The notes under the pieces are model-generated. The model ran no database searches. It was not told where the DNA came from and saw only the letters and a program-made list of their open reading frames with translations. A DNA stretch of 64,000 bases, taken from Megamerina dolium (lineage: Eukaryota; Arthropoda; Insecta; Diptera; Megamerinidae). Location: contig OY978529.1 of NCBI GenBank assembly GCA_963854835.1, forward strand, positions 8,094,501 through 8,158,500. The letters are read 5' to 3'. Of this stretch, positions 56,820-64,000 are shown one piece after another (position 1 is the first letter of the stretch; each line of letters opens with the position of its first letter). The translations under genes were made by a program, and so were the position numbers.

Positions 56820-57745
56820 CCTTAAAGACCTGAGCCCTGCTTACCTAACGTATTTGATAAATATGGAAACGGCGCTTAAAATACCCGACATCTGAAAATT
56901 GGACCGAATAGTGCTGATTTTGAAACGCCAGAACAAGGAAAATAATACCGACCCATTGGCACCAGTCTGCCAGAGCTCACACAATACCTTAAACCCGCCC
57001 ACCATCGACACGGCTTCCATAAACGTTACAGCACGACTATGGCATTGGCAGAAATTGGCACATACATCACGCGTGGTTTAAACCTGCCCCATCCTTGCTA
57101 ACGCACACTCCTGGTGGCAGTCGATTTATCTACGGCATTTGACATGGTCAGCCTGGCCACCCTACTCGACGACATCCTGCTCTCCTCTCTGTGTAACTCC
57201 ACCTAACGCTGGCGCTCCAACTACCTAGTCAACCGACAAACGTTTGTGGAATTCAAAGGAAGTGTACTGTCACCCATTCTCTTTAACTTCTATTTGTCAA
57301 AGCTTCCTGCGCCTCTTCCTGGCCTCAGGATACAACATCACGGCCATATGCACCGAAATCAACACGTACCTGGCGGAGCTTTAGCAATTTCTCAGCCAAA
57401 GGAATTTTAAACTCTCACCTGAGAAGTCAAACGCAACGCTGTTCACAACCTGGACAAAAGCGCTAAGGACAACACTTCGACGAAAGAACTGACTGTCAAC
57501 AAGCCCAAAATCCTCAGGGTTACATGACGAGCTTAGCCACACATGTTGAAAACACCAAACAAAAGCTACATAGTGTAAATAATGTCCTGAAAGCACTGGA
57601 TGGGACCATCTGGGGGAAAGAAAAGGAAACACTGCTCTTCACCTACAAACTTTTCGACAGATCACTACTAAACTACACTGCTCCAATCTGGACGTCACTC
57701 ATTAATGACACCCAGTGGCGGCATCTTCAGACTTCAGTGTCATAA
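56820..57745 (+). pseudogene. Jockey-like LINE ORF2 relic, plus strand
   Basis: The plus strand reads TLKDLSPAYLTYLINMETAL, then scattered RT blocks in changing frames (box A as VAVDLSTAFDMVSLATLL, then VLSPILFNFYLSKLP). It ends with THVENTKQKLHSVNNVLKAL, TIWGKEKETLLFTYKLFDRS and LLNYTAPIWTSLINDTQWRHLQT. This is the same clade as the 40.7-42.2 kb relic. Many frameshifts. Confidence 0.82.
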
Positions 57746-58011
57746 GATCTCGCATGAGGACCACCTACAGGAAGAAAAGCGAATGCTAAAAGTGCGTGAG
57801 CTTAACATGATACTGTCGCCCAATTAGGTTTCAATTCAAAAAGGAAACTCCTGTAGTGTCTGTTCAGGAAGAGCATTATTTTTCTCAACAAAAAAAAAAA
57901 CCGTATTGCAGCCCTTTATAATTGCTAATGATAATATAGTATGGACTGCTCACTTCAACTTATACTTAACCAAAAAAATCGGTCAAAATGTGAGTCTACT
58001 TCACTTCACTA
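57746..58011. other. no gene recognised
   Basis: Short intergenic stretch including an A12 run at 57890-57901, possibly the LINE tail. Confidence 0.4.
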
Positions 58012-59572
58012 CACTTAGCAGAAAAAGTGTACATACAAGAAGTAAACAATTCTTCGCTGCACTAAATACCAATAAGGAAACAATTTTTCTCAAAAGAAAT
58101 TATTTTTTATTTAAATGTTAGAGTATTATGTACACTTTAAGCCCAAATACATTAAATTATAATGTACAGATTATGAGAAATAAAAGAATTCAAAAGCACC
58201 TGTTAATTGGTCAGAAAAAGTCTACGTACAGAAACGAAAACGGGACTTCTCCGCTCATTTGCTCGATCGCTCGTGCCATCAAAAGTTTTTTTTTTTCACA
58301 AGTTCTATATTTAATACGTATCGTGGTTCGATTTTGTGCTTTGAATAATCTATTTCAAGAAGTTTAATAAAGTCGAATTCAAAAAGAAAGAAAATTGGAG
58401 TTGAAGAACGGAAAATTATAATAAAATTATGGAAAGAAGGCCAAACTTTCCGTGAAATTACAAAAACCCTTGGGATAGCGCACCCCACAATTCAAATGGT
58501 GATGAATAATTTCAAAAAACTGGAACTTTCGTGTCGCAACCGTGTTCAGGACGACCTTCTATTCTGATTCAACGAGAAAAAAGATGTGTTTTGTTGCTTG
58601 TTCAGGATAATCCTCGACTGACCGCAATGAAAATTGCTCAAAATGTTAAGGAACAGTTTAATAAAACCATGCATAACGACACCGTGCGCAAAATTAAAAA
58701 AAAAAAAGCTAACTACCGTGGCCGCGTAGCGCGTAGGAAGCCGTTTATTTCGCTCATAAACCGACAAACCGCCAGAGTTCTGGGAGACGGTGCTATTCTC
58801 AGATAAGAGCAAGTTTGCCTTCATGCGCAAAATCTTGTGGGCACGGTTAAACATGGCGGAGATGGTATTATGGTGTGGGGATGTATGGCTGCCAATGGAG
58901 TCGGCAATTTGGTGTTCATTGAGTGAATTATTGATCAGAGAGCGTATTTAAATATTAAAAAAAAAAAAAATTTGAAGGAGAGTGCTGAAAATCTCGGTCT
59001 GGGTTTTGGCTGGCACTTTCAACAGGATAACGACACGAAGCATACTGCCCATAATGTGAAGCTTTAGATATTATATAATGTCCCGCATCAATGCAAGACC
59101 CCTTCACAATCACCTGACCTTAATCCTATTGAACATTTGTGGGATAAGGCAGCACACCATCACCTCCAAGCAAATGCTTAAAAATGTGATTTTAGATGAG
59201 TTGCACAAAATTTCAACGGAGGACACTTCCAAGTTAGTCAGGTCTATGCCAAACCGATTGCAAGAAGTCCCAAAATGGAAAGGCTACCCAACCAGCTACT
59301 AATCTTTTCAAAAACCCACAAAAAACAATAATTTATCATATAATCTTATCTTTGTACGTAGATTTTTTCTGACCAATTAACAGGTGCTTTTGAATTCTTT
59401 TATTTCTCATAATCTGTACATTATAATTTAATGTATTTGGTGCTTAAAGTGTACATAATACTCTAACATTTAAATAAAAAATAATTTCTTTTGAGACAAA
59501 TTATTTCCTTAGTGGTATTTAGTGCAGCGAAGAATTGTTTACTTCTTGTACGTACACTTTTTCTACTAAGTG
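58012..59572 (+). mobile_element. Tc1-like element 3 with ~219-bp inverted repeats
   Basis: TA-flanked (58010-58011, 59573-59574). The terminal repeats 58012-58230 and 59353-59572 are about 95% identical over their full length and start CACTTAGCAGAAAAAGTGTA. Inside is a heavily decayed transposase: VEERKIIIKLWKEGQTFREI, GRPSILIQREK, RVARRKPFISLINR, VGTVKHGGDGIMVWGCMAAN, WHFQQDNDTKHTAHN and SPDLNPIEHLWD. The first catalytic Asp region is deleted or scrambled, and A-runs (58686-58700, 58956-58970) carry frameshifts. Long-TIR design as in Paris/Bari/Minos-type Tc1 elements. Confidence 0.92.
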
Positions 59573-59574
59573 TA

Positions 59575-59901
59575 TATTAATTTGTCAAAACATACGAGTA
59601 TGTCTAATTCGAAATTAAAACACCTGCATTTCTTTACAATAAAACCATGTACATATTTGATTTTTGACCGCAGTCTTTGAGCGGCTGGCTAACCAATGTG
59701 GCCTGTACAGGTACAGATTATTTCGATTGTTGTATATCGACAATTTGAAGACACAAATATACACATTTTCATTACCCATTTCACATTTTTCATTTTTATG
59801 TGAAAATCCTGTGAGAAATTTGTCGACAATAAATCATAGTGCGAACAGCTGTTCACAATTTCACATTTTGTAATATGTGCATATATCGTACGTTGATACA
59901 T
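59575..59901. other. no gene recognised
   Basis: Short intergenic stretch between the Tc1-like element and a MITE. Confidence 0.5.
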
Positions 59902-60230
59902 TAGGTCCGTTCGCGTACTTTACTAGTAAAATTTCTGTATCAACAAAGTGAAAAAGTACGCGAATGGAAAAATTGTAAGAATTACTAGTAATTTCTAAAC
60001 TCCTTCAGTTCTGACACTTGCCAGTAAGTAAGACACAGCTGATTTTTCTATGTTACGAATTCTTACTAGTAGAAATATTACCAGTAAAAATTTGCTAGAA
60101 TTATCAGAGAGAGGAAATAATTTGCTCTCTCAATTTTCCCTCTTTTACTGGTTTTTGGGTTACGCGAACGCATTTCCAGTAAGAAATAAAGTAAAATTTA
60201 TAAAAACTATTACGTACGTGAACGGACCTA
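59902..60230. mobile_element. MITE family 2, copy at 60 kb (best ends)
   Basis: 329 bp with ends TAGGTCCGTTCGCGTACTTT and, inward from the right, TAGGTCCGTTCACGTACGTA. TA at both boundaries may be the target duplication. The body matches the copy at 53443-53789; the ends share the TAGG..CGTTC.CGTAC pattern with the copies at 18.7 and 46 kb. Confidence 0.85.
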
Positions 60231-60414
60231 TTATGTAGAATAGTTGGTCTACAAGTTGAACATGATGATGTATTTCAAGTATACTCGTATGTACGATATG
60301 TACATATGTGCTTTATCAAATTGAAAAGACTCATTCAACTTTTAATCAATATATACGCAGGGTCTTAATGTACGTTTGGGTTGATCTGAGTATACATAGA
60401 TGTATGTACATTAA

Positions 60415-61457
60415 GGTGGTCCAAAACATTATTTTTTTTTCAACTTTGGGTTCGGGGCACCTTCCAAAATTTTTCCTCTTACCAAAAGAGCTGCTGACAC
60501 CAAATCTTACGTGCTCAGGAAATCTTTATATTGTATTTTAGAAGCACATATTTTTGACATACATATGTATGTCAACCAAACAATTGATTAAGCAACCTAA
60601 GAACATTTCAAATTTAAATTATTTGAGAAAATATTACAAGCTTCAGTTGTCAAGGCAAGAGTAGGTTTTTATAAAAAAAATCACGAATATTTTTGTAGAT
60701 TTCAAAAGGGTTCAACAGTGCGCAGACGTGTCATTGAGCATCCTGTATTAGTATTGATATTACAAATACTAAAACGGAAAACACTGACGGGGTGCACAGT
60801 GCTTCAACCGTCATATTCATCAAAATCAAGTTTTTTATGCATATGATTCCATAAAAATAAAAATGCATGATTATCATTTAACGCATAAACAAGTAAAATT
60901 CGCCATAATTCTGTTTTTAAATTTAAAATTGGTCCAAAAACCTTATTTTTGACAAAAGTTCGGCAGCATTGTTCAAAAAATGATGCCGCACTTTCAGGAT
61001 CGCATGTAATAATAATTTCATATACCTTTTTCTTATGTAGTACGTCATAATTATGACTATCCAAGCAAATGCGTAAAAGTATGCAACATTTTCTATGAAT
61101 GAACATATGTATGCTATGAATTTCACAATAAAATGGGTAATGGTCTTTGAAGTACAAAATATCAGCCATTTATCAAAAAGAATATACATAATATAAAATC
61201 CAATTACTCATTTGGCTTCCAGGCGCAATGAAAAACGTCAAATATCAAGTTTTCAAACCTGTTTTTTGCCAAAAGTATAAGGTCGGCATAATTGACGGCT
61301 CCAGTTTTGAGATCAACTTACTAACAACATGCGAAATTGCATTGAAATCCAACTACTCCTTCGAATTTTGTTCAATCGTTGTATGGAATCGACGCATTGT
61401 GGGGTGCCCCATTTTCTACGATCAATTTTTTTTTTCCCATACAAATATTGGACCACT
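60415..61457. mobile_element. 1.04-kb TTAA-flanked element
   Basis: TTAA lies at 60411-60414 and 61458-61461. The ends GGTGGTCCAA and, inward from the right, AGTGGTCCAA are followed by more distant inverted similarity (GGGGCACC near both ends). TTAA flanks suggest piggyBac or Kolobok ancestry. The interior carries a 121-codon minus ORF (60804-61169), described separately. Its ends differ from those of the element at 35731-36470. Confidence 0.75.
60804..61169 (-). CDS. unrecognised ORF within TTAA element
   Basis: 121 codons from an ATG, starting MADILYFKDHYPFYCEIHSI and ending KLDFDEYDG. Includes CDPESAASFFEQCCRTFVKN and ELWRILLVYALNDNHAFLFL. The composition looks coding, with few low-complexity stretches, and a second frame overlaps it. 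No catalytic motif is visible. It may be a remnant of the element's own protein (the position inside the ends suggests this) or chance. I do not recognise the family. Confidence 0.3.
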   Translation of the reverse strand: MADILYFKDHYPFYCEIHSIHMFIHRKCCILLRICLDSHNYDVLHKKKVYEIIITCDPESAASFFEQCCRTFVKNKVFGPILNLKTELWRILLVYALNDNHAFLFLWNHMHKKLDFDEYDG

Positions 61458-61461
61458 TTAA

Positions 61462-62050
61462 TGTACATATGTACATATACCTATGTGACTTTTTATACCC
61501 TGCATAATGCAATATGCATGGTATATTTTTCTTTATTAAATTGACCTTTTTCTTCAATTGTTCTCAATTTTATCCACAATTATTATCGTATTAAATATTA
61601 CTGTTAATGAAAAAAAAGGTCTTCTAAAGTTTAAGCGTACTTACACATACGCATATTTAAATAGAATCCTGAATAAGAAGGATGACGCTAACAATACAGC
61701 TGATTACTTTCTGCTATCTCAATATAATTTAAATTAAATTGCTGCTTTAAATGAAATTACCTATTCAAATCAATTAATTTACTTTGCCGAAAATGTTCAT
61801 CATGTCTGCAGTTCATCTGATTTCTCAATAAAGATTATTTAATATCTATTATTTGATTTTTGTCTAATTAATTAGGTGAAGGAAATATCTATTTATGCCC
61901 TTGCTTCATAATCAATAGCAATTTACAAGTATTTCACTATTAAAATTATTTTTATTAAACCGATATTTCAATACTTCCTCACTGTGTTCCGTCTGTATGC
62001 TATCCAAACCTAAGTACATATCAAATTTTCGATATGTAAATATGTATGTA
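61462..62050. other. no gene recognised
   Basis: AT-rich intergenic stretch; nothing recognised. Confidence 0.5.
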
Positions 62051-63656
62051 CAGTGGCTCACAGCTTATTTCGTACAGTGTATATATTTTTATGTACATGG
62101 CTGTAACATCGAAACTAAAAAACTTATCGATAAGTTTTGAATGTAGATGTCTGTGTATGTGTTTAGTAAACCTAATAAGAAAACGGGGAACCCCAAAATT
62201 TTTTCTTTTTGTTATGCAAGAGAGAAAAACTATTGATCAGCTGATTTTCAGCTCACATCTTATTTCGTACACAAACTTCAATGTAAGTAAGTTTCATTCT
62301 GCCGCGCAGTTACAAAGTTTTTTTGAATTGTATGAGTTTTTGGACCTTTTTAACTATTATAAGAATTTTTATTATTATTATTTTAAATAGTTAAAGTGCT
62401 GTAAATTAAACATTTAGCTTTATGGGTCATCGTACAACGATGGAACAGCGTAAACTGGTAATTAACCATTTTAGGAAAGGTCAGAGTGTGCGAAAAATTG
62501 CTGAAATGACAAATTTAAGTGCCTCAACTGTCCAATACATCATTCAACGCTTCGTTCGCGAAAATCGGTTGGAGAACAAGGGCAGAGAAGCACCTAATAA
62601 GATTTTCAACGCATCAGACGAGCGTTATATTGTACGAAAAATTAAGAAAAATCCAAAGTTATCCGCTCCGAAGTTGGCTGCAGAGGTTCAGCGTGAAATA
62701 GGAAAATCATCCAGTGCTGAAACTGTCCGACGTGTGCTGCGCAATCATGACTTGAACGGTCGAGTAGCCCGAAAGAAACCATTCATTTCGAAAATGAATA
62801 TACAACGCCGACTTGACTTCGCCAAAGAGCATATTATTAATACTCCTGCGTTCTGGAATACCGTTATTTTCGCGGATGAGTCTAAGTTTAATATTTTTGG
62901 CTCGGACGGAATGTCATATGTTTGGCGTAAAGCTAATACCGAGCTAAACAAGGTTTGGGCCTGTATGTCAGCAGCCGGAGTAGGTGAATTGGTTTTTATT
63001 GAGGGAACAATGGACAAAATGAAGTACCTCGAGATTCTGAAAAACAATTTACTTCAAAGTGCAGACAAACTGGGTTTGCGGGAAGAATTTCGGTATTACC
63101 AAGATAATGACCCAAAACATAAATCTGGGATTGTGCAATCTTGGCTTATTTGAACTGCTCACACTTGATGTCTCCACCACCACAGTCACCTGACATGAAT
63201 GTGATTGAAAATCTTTAGTCTATTTTGGACAATAAAATAAGAACACACAAGATTTCTAATAAGCAAGACCTAAAGAAGGTACTGATGGAGGAATGGAAAA
63301 AAATCACACCAGACATCACTCAAAAATTGGTGGATTCAATGCCAAGTAGACTCCAGGCTGTCATTAACGCTAAGGGATGTCATACTAAATATTAAAATCA
63401 ACTTACTTTGTTTTTAGTTTGAACTTAAAGAGACTGTACGAAATAAGCTGTGACATGAATTTTCCTATTTTTTTCTTATTTTATTTTTTTATAGTGTCAA
63501 ACACTAAAATTTTGAAAAAGTAAATTTTGGAAAATAAAAAACAAACCTTCCTTTCAAAAATGGCATTTATATTTTGTTCAAATTTTTGCTATATTAGGAA
63601 TTACGACTGCAGCAATTTTTAAACTGTCACTGTACGAAATAAGCTGGGAGCCACTG
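62051..63656 (+). mobile_element. Tc1-like element 4, complete with IR/DR ends
   Basis: 1,606 bp between TA dinucleotides (62049-62050, 63657-63658). Outer ends start CAGTGGCTCACAGCTTATTT (right end CAGTGGCTCCCAGCTTATTT). Inner repeats with TCTTATTTCGTAC / GCTTATTTCGTAC lie about 195-200 bp inside each end (62249-62271, 63435-63454), an IR/DR layout. One transposase frame with a deletion and a frameshift. Confidence 0.95.
62422..63395 (+). pseudogene. Tc1-like transposase, deletion and frameshift
   Basis: The ATG at 62422 opens MGHRTTMEQRKLVINHFRKG, QSVRKIAEMTNLSASTVQYI (HTH 1), ASDERYIVRKIKKNPKLSAP and SSAETVRRVLRNHDLNG (HTH 2). Asp is present in FADESKFNIFG and QDNDPKHKSG. The expected KHGGGSVMV segment is lost in an in-frame deletion at about 62950 (…ANTELN/KVWACMSAAGVG). 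A frameshift near 63150 leads to SPPPQSPDMNVIENL and a TAG; the third catalytic Glu is present there. The tail SRLQAVINAKGCHTKY ends at 63395. About 323 codons remain of ~340. Confidence 0.92.
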
Positions 63657-63658
63657 TA

Positions 63659-64000
63659 TGTAAATCAATGTTTCTCCTTACACAAATTTGGTTTTATTTC
63701 ATTGAGTTTGGACGCAACTATATGTATGTACATATATATTGTTCCAATACAAAAGCTTTCTAATGATATTATTGTTTTGGTTATTTTGCCAATAAAACCC
63801 CCTTCTCTCCGTAGGACCAAGTACGCATACATACAAATACAATATATACTAACTTTATGTATACATATAAATATTTATATGTATAGCTTTGTGTAATATG
63901 TATTGTAATCATTTTGTTTGACATCTCTGTATGGTAGTCTTGCTTATGAATGAAAAAAGCTTTTAATGAAAAACAAAGAAAATAGTTACATACTGAATTT
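63659..64000. other. no gene recognised
   Basis: AT-rich intergenic sequence with ACATATAT-type repeats up to the window end. Confidence 0.55.

Overview
This window looks like nuclear DNA of a higher fly, most plausibly a tephritid-type fruit fly. It is AT-rich, has very short introns (61-68 bp), and carries fly-like orthologues of WBP4 and CAMKMT. It is saturated with Tc1/mariner elements, non-LTR retrotransposons, a tRNA-derived SINE and MITEs. Species-level assignment is inference; no marker gene settles it.

Host genes are few. A complete four-exon gene for a WW-domain-binding protein 4 homologue (spliceosomal, plus strand) lies at 12677-13906, with a start codon split by its first intron. 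An intronless-looking calmodulin-lysine N-methyltransferase gene lies at 43768-45120, with a long low-complexity N-terminus. Three weaker minus-strand candidate exons (11858-11901, 15752-16260, 17041-17267) may belong to one or two further genes. The first would be divergent from WBP4 and the second convergent with it.

Layout. 1-11 kb: mariner remnant, RNase H-bearing LINE debris, SINE copy 1, an endonuclease-RT LINE, a PIF/Harbinger-like element with TTA target duplication, and a Ty3/gypsy protease scrap. 11-16 kb: the WBP4 neighbourhood. 16-21 kb: a LINE insertion with a 14-bp target duplication, a LINE RNase H tail, a MITE holding a second MITE, and a nearly intact Tc1-like element. 22-31 kb: SINE copy 2, two DD41D mariners, a MITE, an irritans-like mariner holding a LINE tail, and two RT-bearing LINE relics. 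31-42 kb: mariner, SINE copy 3, a Tigger/pogo relic, a mariner split by a TTAA-flanked element, a rosa-like mariner split by a MITE, and a Jockey-like LINE. 43-48 kb: CAMKMT and flanks. 48-64 kb: a ~1-kb palindromic repeat, a fold-back mariner inside a TA microsatellite, three more Tc1-like elements, more MITEs, SINE copy 4 and LINE debris.

The dominant story is layered transposition. At least five nested insertions can be dated relative to one another, and several target-site duplications are visible. No gene cluster, CRISPR array or obviously new host system was seen. The most unusual items are the fold-back mariner, the MITE family with 5-bp duplications, the three Tc1-like elements with symmetric double inverted repeats (IR/DR), and the unrecognised exons interrupted by a LINE.
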